A stretch of 64,000 nt of DNA, from the NCBI GenBank assembly GCA_036924285.1, contig JAYKYS010000012.1, positions 14,446,001 to 14,510,000 of the forward strand, written 5' to 3'. The DNA comes from Asterella californica. Taxonomy: Eukaryota; Streptophyta; Marchantiopsida; Marchantiales; Aytoniaceae. Under the pieces are notes generated by a model. It was not told the origin of the DNA and made no database searches. It was given only the letters and a program-made list of their open reading frames with translations. Each line of letters starts with the position of its first letter. Positions within the stretch are counted from its first letter, which is position 1. Below are positions 33,401 through 45,713 of the stretch, piece after piece. The position numbers and the translations under genes were made by a program.

Positions 33401-33648
33401 TGCCTTGGTCGGTCTGTCGAATATAGATCCGATGGGTTTGGTAGAGCTTCCATAGTCTCAGGTGGTGGTCGACGTTTTCTCTATACTTGTGGTGATGCAT
33501 ATCGTCATCTTGGTCGGTCTGTCGAATATAGATCCGATGGGTTTGGTAGAGCTTCCATAGTCTCAGGTGGTGGTCGACGTTTTCTCTATACTTGTGGTGA
33601 TGCATATCGTCATACTCTTTTCTTGTCTAGAGAAGTGATGACTTTTGA
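30429..33648 (+). CDS. NSE3: SMC5/6 complex subunit NSE3 (MAGE domain), 6 exons
   Basis: Exons are 30429-30563, 30898-31147, 31243-31389, 31663-31768, 33248-33362 and, less surely, 33631-33648 (256 aa in total, all junctions in frame). After a Gln/Ser-rich head, the MAGE homology domain reads KLVAEVMRYMLFK, SRMDLTGIITKTYKQR, AQKKLLRMFGLEMKE, then EYVLRST....RKRYID, LATVVIGIIKCSG, ILWQNLRRL, HPTFGNVKNGVEMLAKQRY and YELAERALDEQCLGRMESF. Plants normally have one MAGE protein, NSE3, which works with NSE1/NSE4 in the SMC5/6 DNA-repair complex in the nucleus. The last exon (RSDDF then stop) is a guess; without that splice the frame runs on to a stop at 33453-33455. An in-frame ATG at 30378 would add 17 residues. 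Confidence 0.88.
31769..33247 (+). other. Long intron 4 of NSE3
   Basis: A 1,479-base intron between the KQR and YIQKEK codons. It contains a short TTTGTAGCCCTGC phrase repeated three times near 32252-32310 and an inverted GTACAGAAGTTGACATA-type repeat at about 33056-33086. No exon-like reading frame was found in it. Confidence 0.6.
33404..33613 (+). repeat. Tandem duplication, 2 x 105 bp
   Basis: Two apparently identical 105-base units (33404-33508 and 33509-33613), starting CTTGGTCGGTCTGTCGAATA, within the last intron or 3' end of NSE3. Identity suggests a recent event. The repeat lies between the donor at 33363 and the proposed last acceptor at 33630. Confidence 0.9.
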
Positions 33649-34720
33649 CTTTGGGACGCAGATACTGCACAGAAATGCCGAAGGTGTGCAGAGTTCACTA
33701 CAAGGGGAGTGTTCACAGTTAGCGTGAATGTCCGAGGGGCCTAATAGGACTACACTAGTGTAGGCTGTGTGGCCCAAGCAGTGAGTGGTGTAAATAGCTT
33801 TGATGGGAGGTCAGTCTGGACAGTTATTGCAGAATACACCCACTACCCTACCGTGGTTACCTTAACACGCTTTTGTGGTCAGAAGTGTTCAGTGTCCAAC
33901 TAGATTTTCACCTTACCATCTTTCTGTCAGTTTATCTTGTAATTTACTTCTGAATTGCATACATATTGAACCGGGACGTGTTAAGGATTAAGGATCATCG
34001 TTAGTTGCAGACCGACCATTCTATCTGTTTCGTCATGCACATCCGAACGATCGTAAATCCCATGCACGACTCGCTGTGTCAGAGAAAAGAAACCAACTAC
34101 ACGAGCATTAAAAGAATTAAAAGAAGTGCTCCCGATAAAGTCTGTCACCATCAGCTTCTGGACCATGTTCAATATCAACACAAACCTTCGCAGTTTACAA
34201 GTTCTCTATCCTTACCGTCACACCTCAAACAAGTTTGATTCACGTACTCTGAACAGATGAACAGCGGGTTCTTTACGCTTCACACTATATTTCGAGATAT
34301 TTTTCCCAGCTTATTTCAAAATATAGTATTATCACGGAAAATTTCGTCGACTTGCCAGCCAGGTCTGAATTTGGGCTCTCCAGACGTATTCTTCGTGGCG
34401 TCTTCATCGTTCAGAAACGGGCCATCGGCAAGGCCTTTCTGACGGAAATTGTCACTCGGAACCTTATACACGAAGTGCTGCGGGGAAAGCAGAGCGCGTC
34501 GAAATTTCTCACTCATAGAGCAATCTTGTCACATTTGCTGTTGCACTCAATTTGCCCCGGACCATGTCCATTAAAGATCAAACGCCGTCAAAACCTACCC
34601 CATTTCTACCAGTAGTGAACGGCAAAAATATCCTCACTTTACAAGTTTCATGCCACTCTATATTCTCCATTTCTACATGTGCATGGCAGGTAAAGAGAAG
34701 AGCAGGCATGCAAATCGCAA
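33600..34720 (-). repeat. Uninterrupted paralogue of 14083-17165
   Basis: Reverse-complement match to 14083-14950 and 16916-17165. Here CACTTCTGACCACAAA and GTGTTAAGG-type sequences are directly joined (about 33868-33895), which is the empty site for the RLE element inserted in the other copy. It begins at the 3' end of NSE3 and runs into intergenic DNA. Confidence 0.75.
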
Positions 34721-35565
34721 TAAGAAGTGAATGATTGCATTCTATCAACTTTTTAAGCTTTTTCCCAACATGGACCGGATCAGATAGACAGAGAAAGTGC
34801 ACCAGCCGGGACGGAGTCGCACAACGGCCGAATAATTACACATCAGTGCCGTGGCCTTGATAAACTCACCATAAGTCTTCAAGGAGCAACGCTTGCAATG
34901 GAATGGTTAGCGGTTTATCCAGGTATGAACACCTTCCTACTTTTCCGGTTTCACAACGACTCATCCGTCGTTCTCTCTGACTGATAATATGTCAAAATAC
35001 ACTACACGAAAAATTCCCCCTCTTCCTTGCCGGTTTTCACAATCGACGTATAACAATTCTAACGCACAGTAGGAACATACCCACAGAAACAACGAGAAGG
35101 AGCTTTCCCTTCTCAGGCAAATTTAGGGTAAAGAGGATCTACGCAACTCACAAATCGTTGCAACTCTCAAATTTCTGGAGTTAGTCCCTCCGTACAGCTT
35201 ACCAATAGTCCATATATACACTACTGTAGTGATTTCTGGCATGCTAAGCCATCGGCCACTGGATTAAATCTCGTTGGGGTAATCATCACACCAAGCACCT
35301 CTGTGACAATAACACTCAACTCCTGTCACAGTCTAAAAAGCTGGAGAGGCGGTGCTTGTGTTCCTGAAGGAGAACGGGTCGACAACCAAAGAAAGCTGTG
35401 AACCTAGTACCATAGCCCCATATCAACGTTCAAGTATCTAACTGTACTTCCTCGCAAAATTCTAGTGGTGAGGATATATAACCTGGTGAATTCAGTGAAA
35501 GGGGCAAGAATGAAAGGGCAGAGATATATTACACAGGTAAAGTAGCTCCTGGACAGCCATCACTC
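34721..35565. other. Intergenic between the repeat and the J-protein gene
   Basis: No reading frame of interest. The right part should be the 3' untranslated region of the minus-strand gene ending at 35566. Confidence 0.4.
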
Positions 35566-36927
35566 CTACTGCGCGGCTGCCTGGTGCTTCTGCAATAGCA
35601 ACTTGGTGATCTCCCCGCACAGTGCGACCCATTTGTCATCTCCAAGTGCGTTGTGATCAGGATGGTAATGGTGCAAAGCCTTTCTAACAGCAATCCGGAT
35701 TTGAGTAGGATCTCCAATCTCGCCTAAGGTGTATATCCCCTCTTTTGCTCTGGGAGGATAGAACTTGTAAAGGAACATCAGAAACTCATCAGTGGTCAGC
35801 CGCTTGAACTGTGTCTCTATTCTGTCGAGATCATGTTTGATCTCTGGAAGCACGTTATATGTTGGTCTACCTTCCCGCAATCGCTTCAACCAAGCATTTG
35901 CAGCTGACCTAGCTCTTTCGTAGAAGCCCTTATTCTGCAACATATCCGAATTTTGAGCTATCTTCACTACCGCCGTATAGTAGGACTGCGCCTTGTCCTC
36001 CTTTTTGGTTTCCGTATACGCATCGCCTGCGCAAGCTAGCGCTTCGGCCTCACATTCAGCATCCACGCCTTTGGCATGGCCCGCTGCCTCTTTGAACTTA
36101 TCAAGAGCACAAGTCAAGAGATACTGCCGAGAATCCTCGTCCCTGGCCTTTCTCAAGTCCTGCAGGAAACGCTTCCCCGCTTCCCTCGCTCTAATGGACT
36201 CGCACGTTGCGCGGCAAGTATCGACCGAGGCCTTGAGGGCCCGAACCTTTTCCAGAGTTTCAGTATCGCATTTGGCACGTCTCTGAACCTGTTCGATCGG
36301 ACCATTGCATCTGTCCAAGAGCGAGAGGCACTTCGAATAATTTGCCCCCGCCCGGATCGTCTCATCTTTGCGATGGAGTTCCTTCATTGCTTCATCAAAC
36401 AGAAGCTGTACCTGAGCCAACTGGAGGAGGTCATATGCCCGCGATCTTGCACCTGGTGACAGGCCAGTCTGATAGATGGCACATAACTTTTCTAGAAAGA
36501 CAGCTTCGGCAATCCACGCGTGCTCTTCCAGGAGAGTCGCCGCCATCTGCTCAAGAGTGCCCTCAATGGTCCCGATCCACTCTCCACGCTGATGAGAAGC
36601 TCGCCCATGGCGCAAGGCGGCAAGATAATTCTCAACGCTCTTTTCTATGTCGAATGCTGGTGGTCTCTCATGCAGCAGAGACGACGCATGACCGTCGTCG
36701 TAGAGCTCCAGTGACATCTTCGCGTGGTTCCAGTGTACAGCGCCCAAATTCTTGCTACACTTGGCCTTGTCATCCTCGGTTCTGCTAGCTGCGAGAGCCT
36801 GCGTGTAGAAGCTACCTGCTTTCAGAAATCGACCGCTTCTAACAATCGGCGCGAGGTGTTCGTCGCATCCTTCTTTGTATAACTGGTTTCCTCGACCGCG
36901 GAGTTTCCTGCTGTGATCGGAAGCCAT
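35566..36927 (-). CDS. TPR-like protein with C-terminal J domain (DnaJ co-chaperone-like)
   Basis: Single-exon frame of 453 aa from MASDHSRKLRGRGNQLYKEG. The N-terminus (about 1-75) looks like a TPR unit (GNQLYKEG....FYTQAL...KCSKNLGAVHWNHAKM). A long helical, Lys/Glu/Ala-rich middle contains further TPR-like helices (AEALACAGDAYTETKKEDKAQSYYTAVVKIA). The last ~70 residues resemble a J domain, with an HPD motif in LHHYHPDHNALGDDKW preceded by IRIAVRKA. J domains stimulate Hsp70 ATPase through HPD, and TPRs usually bind chaperone tails. A C-terminal J domain after TPRs resembles DNAJC3/DNAJC7-like layouts, but there is no signal peptide. An ATG at 36960 would add 11 residues. A GTAAGT donor at that point suggests an intron in the 5' leader. 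Confidence 0.82.
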   Translation of the reverse strand: MASDHSRKLRGRGNQLYKEGCDEHLAPIVRSGRFLKAGSFYTQALAASRTEDDKAKCSKNLGAVHWNHAKMSLELYDDGHASSLLHERPPAFDIEKSVENYLAALRHGRASHQRGEWIGTIEGTLEQMAATLLEEHAWIAEAVFLEKLCAIYQTGLSPGARSRAYDLLQLAQVQLLFDEAMKELHRKDETIRAGANYSKCLSLLDRCNGPIEQVQRRAKCDTETLEKVRALKASVDTCRATCESIRAREAGKRFLQDLRKARDEDSRQYLLTCALDKFKEAAGHAKGVDAECEAEALACAGDAYTETKKEDKAQSYYTAVVKIAQNSDMLQNKGFYERARSAANAWLKRLREGRPTYNVLPEIKHDLDRIETQFKRLTTDEFLMFLYKFYPPRAKEGIYTLGEIGDPTQIRIAVRKALHHYHPDHNALGDDKWVALCGEITKLLLQKHQAAAQ

Positions 36928-37126
36928 GCTCGCTGTGAATATGGACGACCGACTCACCACTTACCTTCATCACTTTCCACTGAAGTTTAATCGATCCTTC
37001 AACAAGCGCTCCTTTAAACGTGTTGGCGCCTCTAGTCCAAACGTGGTCCAATGATTCGAGCCGAAAGAGGCGCCGTCTCTTCCGTTCGCTCCTTCCGTAG
37101 GACGGGCCTCCTGTGGTACTTGCTGG

Positions 37127-37242
37127 GAAACGACAGAATGCAGAGTTCGATATCGACATACTGTATTAACGAAACGACAGAATGCAGAGTTCGATATCGA
37201 CATACTGTATTAACAGCATGTCGATATCGAACTCTATGACAA
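37127..37242. repeat. 44-bp tandem duplication plus an inverted partial copy
   Basis: GAAACGACAGAATGCAGAGT... is repeated at 37127-37170 and 37171-37214. Directly after it, CATGTCGATATCGAACTCTA (about 37218) is an inverted partial copy. It lies about 200 bases before the J-protein start, in its promoter region. Confidence 0.8.
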
Positions 37243-40200
37243 TTAATTACGGTTTTAGCTCTTTGGTAAGAGCAGAGGGACACTAGTCCTTGGGCGACTT
37301 CCTTTCTTTAAGTCAGAATCAGACTTTTGTTAAAAATTAGTCTTCTATAAGATCTATCAGTTTCACAGTTTTCCTGTAAAATGCAGTTTTCAGTGTATCA
37401 TAAGACATTAAGTTCTGAATTCCTTTTCTTCCGACCTCAAAAAGGAAACTTCAAGAGGCCGATTGGTTAAGCAAATGAAAGTAAAGATAAGCTCAATACT
37501 GAACGAATCCCTCCGATCAAGCTTTTTCTCTTCCGCAGCCTTCTATCTGATCGGTTCAAGGTTGTCAGATCCAAGTCAACCAAACGTTAAACCTAATTTA
37601 CATACACTCGTAATTCGTGGACAAGCGATATGACCGACGTTATGACACGAGAAAATTCTCACTGGGTCACAACTCCGATCGTCATAAACCCCAGCGATTT
37701 TTGCAGTTAGTAAAGAATATGGATGCAAATTATGCATATTATTCACCTCTCCTTCATATCGATAATTCGATATGAAGTCCTTAATTATTATCGAACCTTG
37801 CTTGATGAAAGGTAATTGATTGTACTGAACAGTTCGTTCAAGACAGTGACTTGATGCTGGAGTTAGTAGTTTTGTTTCGGTTTCTTCGACTCGCATCCAA
37901 GTGTAAGACTTACACAGAGAAGAGAAATCCTTTCGATTCGCATGTAAGACTTCACAGAGGAAGGAGGGCGATCCTTTCGATCCGCATCCAAATGTAGGTC
38001 TCACGGAGAAGAGCAGTCCGTAGCTGCACAGTTACAAAGAGTGAACCTGTCCGATTTGGGTTAAACCAGCGAAAAGAATACAAGTTTTAATTTACACACA
38101 CTTGTAAACTTCTCCTACGTTTAAAAGTGTTTGAGCTTCAATATAACGTAGGTATGCAAGTAGATTTGGACATGTGACAGGCGAAATCCTGTTCCTCTCC
38201 GAGTCTTAAATGTTTGGGTCATTTCTAAGAAACAGATACAGAAAATCCAGTTCCTCCGCTTTCGTGCTTTTCGTTTTCCTGATCTCCCAAGCGGAGGGGA
38301 TATCTCGGATGCATATTTGGCGGAAGTTCAACCTTTGTAGCGAAAGCCGATGCCAGGAGACGATCCCACACGAACTCTTTGGAAGTTCCCACCTTTCTGC
38401 TCTCCCAGTCCGATAAATAACATCACCTTATTATCACATTATCTTCAAAGATGTAGGAGTTAATTTGGCAGCTAAGGACTCAACTCCAAGCATGCAGTAT
38501 CACCTTGTGATGAGCCGCTAAGAGAAGGAGCGAGCGAGCGAGCGAGAAAAGCAGGGCCAAATAGCGATCACCAACATTAGGGAACGAGCTCGTAAATCAT
38601 ATACGAGTCTCGACTCTCCAGACCAGTTGCACTCCAACATGATTCCTGAAAGACATTCTAGTCCAGACTGATTCTCTAGTAGAAAAATTGGTACCGTCGG
38701 ATCTGTATCCAAGATTCAGCCGCCTGGAAGTCGAAGCCCAACCCCGCTGCCTTGTTGTCGAACTCGTTTTGGGGTCAGCATGACAAACTTGCATGTTTTG
38801 ATGACCTTGTTAAATCAAGTTTCTACACTGAAGGTTGGAAAGGTAAACAATCCATTTTGCTCTCACGGCAAATGGTCTTTCTCCTTGGAGAAGTTTTCCC
38901 CTTCCCGACGAGTGGGTGTCCTGTCTGTTCTTTTGTGCTCTGTTTTTCTTCGTCTCAGACCCACCTCTCTTTCTAGGTCTAGCATCGTCATGCCTCGGCT
39001 CAGGATCTATGGTCGAAGGCTACGACATGGAATGCAGTACCAGCACGATCTCTCTCTCACACTCGCTCGTCTCGTCTCGTCATTAAACTCCAGCAGCAAA
39101 TAAACCCCACAGTGCGAACCAAGAGTGCTCAAGCATTCATTGACCACAACCAGGAACGAAGCTGCACCGAAAGATTTCCCCAGAATCTCCTCGTACAAAA
39201 CAACATTTAACCACCATCATCATTCGTCGACGACATTGAGACACACGATGCCGCGGACACGAGAGCGCGAGGAAGGTCGAGAGGCATAAAGTTTCATAAA
39301 CCCTCCCCTCGGGTCCTCGGGACGAAGCAAGCCAGCAAGCGCGTAAACAAGTCCAGATCGAAGGAACAAACGCAAGCATAAGCGAATGGCCGGTGACGGA
39401 CGAGGAGTCGAGGACAGTAGTAGGTCACCAAAACCACTAAAAAAGTGGAAGAAAAGGAGATGAACGAAGAACGGGATGGACTTTCTGCGAGAGCCGCATG
39501 TCTAAAGCGGCCGTAAACATGTCGAGCCTATGTGGAATTTTTATACCGGTATTATTATTTTCAAAATGCTCAAAGCAAAATAATTCCAGGAATTTCAGAT
39601 ATAATTGAGTGAACTAAAACATATATTTCTCATGCGATGATGCCTTGCCTAATTTCGGAATATAATCTCTCAAGAGAAGCATCTTGCTGTTGTGTTTGAA
39701 CAGTACAACTGGAAAGTGAAGAGTGACATGTAAAAGCTTTATAAGTATGATTATTTATATAGAGGCAATCTTTGCAAAATATATGAAAAATCACTCTACA
39801 TGACTTCAAAGATTTATATGAATCCTCTATGTTCCCATATTTCATTCTATAACATATTTAAACTACATTAAATATTGATTAAAATATTGTTTTAAAACTA
39901 TAAACTATGTGAACATCTGAAACCAAACAAATAAACAAGGAAGTTGTTACATGGTAGCAGTTCCATTAGCTCCTGTCTAGACTCTAGGGCCACTAGTCTA
40001 CATTCACTCTTTTCACGTATGCTACTTGGCAAGTGGAAAATGGAACAGGTGGACTGCCCACTTGGAGTGGGGCCTTTGAGCTGTCGGGGACCTCCGTCTG
40101 CTCGGTTCTTGTCCTGCCAGGCCGACAGGATAGATGGATCCCACTTGGTGACTACTCGTCTGTTAAGCTATCTTCCTTTCGACTTGGATGCTTGGATCGA

Positions 40201-43200
40201 TCGATCTGATGCTTCGTATCTTCCATGGATGGATCTATCTTTCCAGCGCCATACTTCCCGAATGTTTTGAACTGCAGTCAGCATCTGGAAGAAACGCTAA
40301 TTACATTATCATATACATGTATATTCACCCCTTGATATATATATCTATATATGGAAGAGGAGAATTTATAGGCATTTTATTTTAGGATCAAAACTTTTTT
40401 TTGCTGAAAATTTTGGTCATTAATTAAAATAAAACTTTATTCGTTTACATGGTACTCATTTATATATTTTGAAGACTACTCTTTCTATAGGTTTATTGTG
40501 TCTATCAGCACACATGTCTTAATTCAGATTGTACTGTTAGCCCCTTTCTAGGGCGGAGCACTGGTGAATTTGAGTTAACTGTATTTGTTATTTTCTCTGT
40601 AGAAAAATGTAATGTAATCGTTCCAGACTATCAAGCCTTTATTTCCCCCAACTCAGCCTGAAACTTCTTCTCGAAGCAGGTTTATACCAACGAACTTTAT
40701 CAAATTTAAGCACTATTTTCACGTTGGTGTTTGTCCCTATCTCCGGCCAAAACAGGGTCTTATTGTTTATAGTGAGCTCTTTCCTTGTATTTTTCACGTT
40801 CAGTATTTTCCCTAGTATTTATGTAGCTTCAGAGCACCTGCTTATAACATTCACCTCATCCATCTTTCGATGGAAGAGATAAATATCCAGGGTGTTAATT
40901 TATTATCTAATTCTTTTACAGAAAGAGTTAAATAATAAATGAAACTCATATTAAATTAATATAGAAAAGCTAGAGGTTAAAGGAGTTATAACTTTTGAAT
41001 CGCGGTAGTCTACTCAGGTCTATGGTTTATATATTTCTATGGGTTAACAGTTCATATTAAAAAAATTTATTTTTATTCATTTGATATATTGTTTTTATTT
41101 AATATTTATATATTTCTCGATAACAACAAGCGAACAAAAGTTCCCAGAAGTTAATCGAACATCATATTATTTATTCACGCATTATGGTTCTTAGTGAGCT
41201 CCTAGTATCTTACCTTCACTGACTGAAGTTTAAGTATCTGGGTTTAAGAATTGGACATTACATTTTCTGGTTTATTTCGGATATGGGAATTACGTATGGG
41301 TGAAAATGAAAACTATTCTTTCTTGTGGATCGTGCCTGGCGAATTATTAATCTACGGCTATGGTATATCGTATCTGGTGCAAAATTTCCATTCAGTTTCG
41401 TGCTGAGATTTGATCTCAACGTTCGCAAGTTCAAAGAAAAGACGGATGTACTGGCAATAAGCAATACGTGGCCTACGGCATCGGTGCAGAAGCTCATTCT
41501 TACCAATATAGGGATAATAGTTTCTGAATTACTTTTATTACTATTATTAATTAATTAATTACGAGTAATGATAATTTGGTTTGTCCTTCAGCTCTCACTC
41601 TTCGCCGGATCACTCGCGGAAGTGTTTGGTTGTTTGTCGTTTCTGTAGAATTTCGGCCATTTAGCATGGGCCATTTTTAATAGTTTTACTTGGTCCAATA
41701 ATGCAAGACGATGAAAAGTTGTGGTGATGGAAAGCTAAAACAGAATTGCAGTTCTTGAGTTTACGTTGCGTTTAATGTCCGCTACTCCTATATATACGTC
41801 GATTGTGAGACCAGAAAGGAAAAGGGATAACTTCGTAACTTGTCGTGTAGAGTACTTTGCTTGTTATCCGGCGGTGAAGAAGAGCAACAGTACATCGCTA
41901 TGAAACCCGGAAATACCAGTCCCTCCCTCTTTTCCGGGTTTCAAAGTGACGGACGCGTTCTTGCTGGATCTCCTCTTTTGTTTCTGCATTATTCTACAAA
42001 CATTACGAAGATTATGCATTTGTCTGAACATCATGATAATACATTCTTTATAGATTATATAGGAGTGAAAAGCTTTCTGTTGATACAAAACGATAATAAA
42101 TTCTAAACTTGTTTTTATTGCTTTTGTCTGGTTCTTAATTCTGCAAAATTCACAATTAACTATGCAAATGCATAGTAACAAATCAGCTCCTACTGTCAAT
42201 TTTCTTTCCGAAGTGAGAATGATCTCAAAAGAATGCAGAATTCAACTATAATAGCTTATATTGTATTATTCATATCGCCTGGAAAGATGCCAATAAATTA
42301 GTATCGTTCAGAGTTCTCCACATGCGAGCTTTCAATCAGTTCAAAAGGCTTCCAATCGTTAGGAGGAGAAAGTCGCAGTTAAGAAGAAAGTTGTCACATG
42401 CACATTATTAGAAAGGGAAAGCAATAGAAGGAATCCAGCTGGCAATCAAGGAGAGCGGCCCCCCAAATGGTATGTATTAAGAGGGAGATAAGAAACCTTG
42501 CAACAATAACCAACCAAAGATAATACAGCCGAATAACGTCCATGGGACCATCGGGCTGGCAAGATGCAGCCAAGAAGATGGTGGAATAGAGAGCAAGCTG
42601 TATTTAACTAAGTAGAAGTTCAGACGCTGTGAAAATCACTGTTTTCTTGTTAGACCAGAAACAGGAAAGGAAATGAGATTAAACTCCAAGTATGGGTATA
42701 AAAGCATGAAATATAATATTATTTTTTTGCTCGTAGTGTATTTGATTTAGCACTTTTTAGTCAGTAATCAGTTGTTTATTTTGAGATCAAGCACAACTTG
42801 TAAAGCTAGTGAAGAGCTCTCACTTGATTCATACTTCAGCAGATTAACATGTTGGGATGATCACGTAATCACGATAATCACTTTTTGCATAACGGTCAAA
42901 TTTCTCAGTTTTCTGAAAGCGAACCTGCAGAATGTCATCTATTGAGTTTCAGGAGCACTTGTAGTCATACTGGGGGTTTAATGCTGCATGTGATGTTGAG
43001 ACAATATTCGTGGGGTGACAAGTGTGAAGAAACACAAGGTAACCTGAAGCAGTCAGAGCTTGCACGTCTCAAGTTTTGACAAACGAATATAATGGAACGT
43101 GTGAACAATGGGTTTGTGTAATGTGGAGGTACATGTCGATGTCTGACAATGCAAAGTGCACCTATGTAGCCAGGCGCAATGCAACAGAAGGAGTTGAACG

Positions 43201-43249
43201 TGATCTGAAGATAACAACGCAATGTATTGAAACAAAATCAGTAAGGGAT
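37243..43249. other. Gene-poor AT-rich DNA
   Basis: No gene is supported in these 6 kb. Present are short repeated phrases near 37880-38000 (CGCATCCAAGTGTAAGACTTACACAGAG-like, three diverged copies), a hairpin TTCATATCGA/TCGATATGAA at 37754-37777, another hairpin of the 25.1 kb type at about 40893-40945, GAGC(GAGC)n at 38529-38545, and long A/T tracts. Short open frames have no domain. Confidence 0.4.
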
Positions 43250-44060
43250 GTCTTTTGAGTATAAGTTTGATAAGTCACATTAGAAACAAAGAAGAGTGTG
43301 CTCATACAATCCATGGTTGCGAGTGCTTCGGACAATAAATGAAAATGTGTGTAATGTCTTCAATAGGTCATTGACAAGCAACGCACCGTTATGGAGTATT
43401 TAGCATGACATTTGTCCGTTTGTTTGAAAAGAATCCCTTGTGGAGCATGTGTCATAAAAATACAAATGAACGACGATGCAGCAATGAGTTGTGAAGACAA
43501 TTCCATACCTGGTTACAGTTTTATGTAGTCTAGTCTAAGCTCCATCGCACTAAGGCATCGTGTAAGCATTCCTACATCATCCGCCAGAAGCTTATAAATC
43601 TGAGCTACAAAGAACAGAACCTGTAAAGGATTTCATGAGCATCATGAGGAAAGATTATGTCAATCTTGAACATGTGAAAGTTAAATTGCATGAGTCCAGT
43701 CAAGTAGCACCATATTTAGAGCTTGTAGTCGCAACTCCTTCATCCATGATCATAGAGCTGAGTCGAACTGAATGATGAAATGAATTCCCAACAATCTCAG
43801 TTGGTTCACTAATGTAGTTGGACCGGCAGTATGAATATCAAGAGGTCCCAAATGTAGCCCCTTGAGACCTTTAGCCAAGCCTTTAACATCTTAGTGGTCA
43901 ATAGAGAACTTGGTATCCTCAGCGGAGGTTGAAAGAAAGAAGAGAGAGCAAGAAAATGCTTGATATTCCTGGTATATAGGAGAAATCATACAGAGGAGAA
44001 GTTGTCAAAGCCACGGACGAGGGTAGACCCTTGAGCATCAAGTGATAGTAGCGAGGAGAA
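43250..44060 (-). mobile_element. Decayed LINE remnant
   Basis: On the minus strand near 43440-43310, pieces in shifting frames read TDKCHAKYSITVRC, CVACQ and IEDITHIFIYCPKHSQPW. This is the zf-RVT zinc-binding pattern C..C...ED..H.F..CP at the end of plant LINE polyproteins. Upstream on the minus strand (to about 44060) weakly similar coding is broken by many stops. No 5' end is visible. Confidence 0.5.
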
Positions 44061-44922
44061 GAAATTAAAAGACAACAAAGATAGAGGTCAATTATTTCTC
44101 ATCCATTACCTTGTATAGAACTGTGAATTTCTTACAAGAAACCTTGTGAGTTCTCATGTAAGATTTATGAGTCTAATATGTGTACTCACACTATTTGTGA
44201 TTATGTATATGTTTTAACACAAACTCTTATTGTCACAAGAATATTAGACAGAACGTGTGATTGTAATGAGACATGATTGTACAAATATAAATAAGACAAA
44301 TATATATATATATAGTAAGAGAAATAATATAACCTTATAATATCTTATGATATAGATCAATGATGATCATCATAACCACAATGAGATCACAATTGATTAT
44401 CAAAGAAGATTTAAATTACGATTATTCACTCACCACATCGAGGTCATCACTGATTATCAAATAAGATTCAAATTAAACCATATTTGTTTGAACTGTTTGA
44501 TATGTAAGATATGCCTTGTTTCAAAATCTACTTAATTGATAGATAGATCACCGTAGATTCCAACACAAGGTGTTATAAGCGATATCTCATAAATGGTAGG
44601 TTAATATATCTTTATATATATATATAGATATACGAAGACATGAGGTTCAATATAACAAGTTGTTGTGCTTGCAGTGGGATTGTGAATGTTATGTATTTGC
44701 CGAGACAAACAATTCTTGAATTTCATGACTTTGTTACATGAGTAGTTAGAGAAGATGTTTAAGTGGCATGTTCCAAGTAGTGAAAAGTATCTTAATGAGC
44801 TCTTCATATTTTATATTCTTACATGCAGCACCCGGTTGGATTAATGTTTTATCAAAAAACTTAATATTATCATATCTTATATTAAACTAAATATAATAAT
44901 ATTTGTCGGCACACATATACAT
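44061..44922. other. AT-rich spacer
   Basis: TA-rich runs (for example at 44300-44315 and 44612-44627). Nothing else is supported. Confidence 0.4.
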
Positions 44923-45713
44923 TATCGTGTCAGATTTTACGTGAAGGTTGTATAGGAAAATGTGAAGTTCATGGTTGTGAAGATATCGCGTGTTGAACAG
45001 AGACAAGAAAGAGAGAAACAACCACGAGAATAAGCTCCGCAAGATATATCAACTCTCACTTTATGTACACTCTCGTTTCTTTCTTTCTAAGACTGCAAAA
45101 TAGACTAGAATGATCTGTAATCTGCACCCAACCTTCTAAAACAAGTCTCTGGATCCCAACCTAGACCCAAAACTACCGAAGCGTAGCTCAAAGTAAAGGA
45201 AAGCTCCACCTTTGCTGACAAAAATTTTACACCAGTACCACACGATTCAAACTCTAGTCCAAACAACATCCATGTACAAGCCCTTAGCTAAAGCTAGCTA
45301 CCACAAGCCGTACATAACCAACTAGAACTCTAACGAACTAAAACAGATGAAAATCGTAGCGAAAGAACCAAAAAAGATCTATCTGAAAACTTTCTTCTTC
45401 TGTCCAACGGTCTTCAGATATCAATAGGGGCTTCTTTCGTGACTCTGTTGGCTCCAAAAACTCTCAAATCTGACTCTCTACAATCGAGATATTTCTAATT
45501 TATTGTTGCATGTGATCGAACCTTTAAAAACTCCTCCTTGCGGCTTAAAACCACATATATCCGCAAAATGGACTGCTTGATCTAATATCCGTCTCTAGTG
45601 GATAGATTTGGCTGCTCTAAATCCATCGAGATTCCAAACAAGCCGTTTGGAGTTTCCCTCGCAAAACCACACAAGAAATTCAATCACAAGAATAAAAAAA
45701 CTGACGTAAATCG

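Noticed and set aside
33267..33605. Minus-strand protein with a repeated HHHKYRENVDHHLR-type unit
   Set aside because: Created by the 105-bp tandem duplication read on the wrong strand of NSE3; not evidence of a repeat protein.
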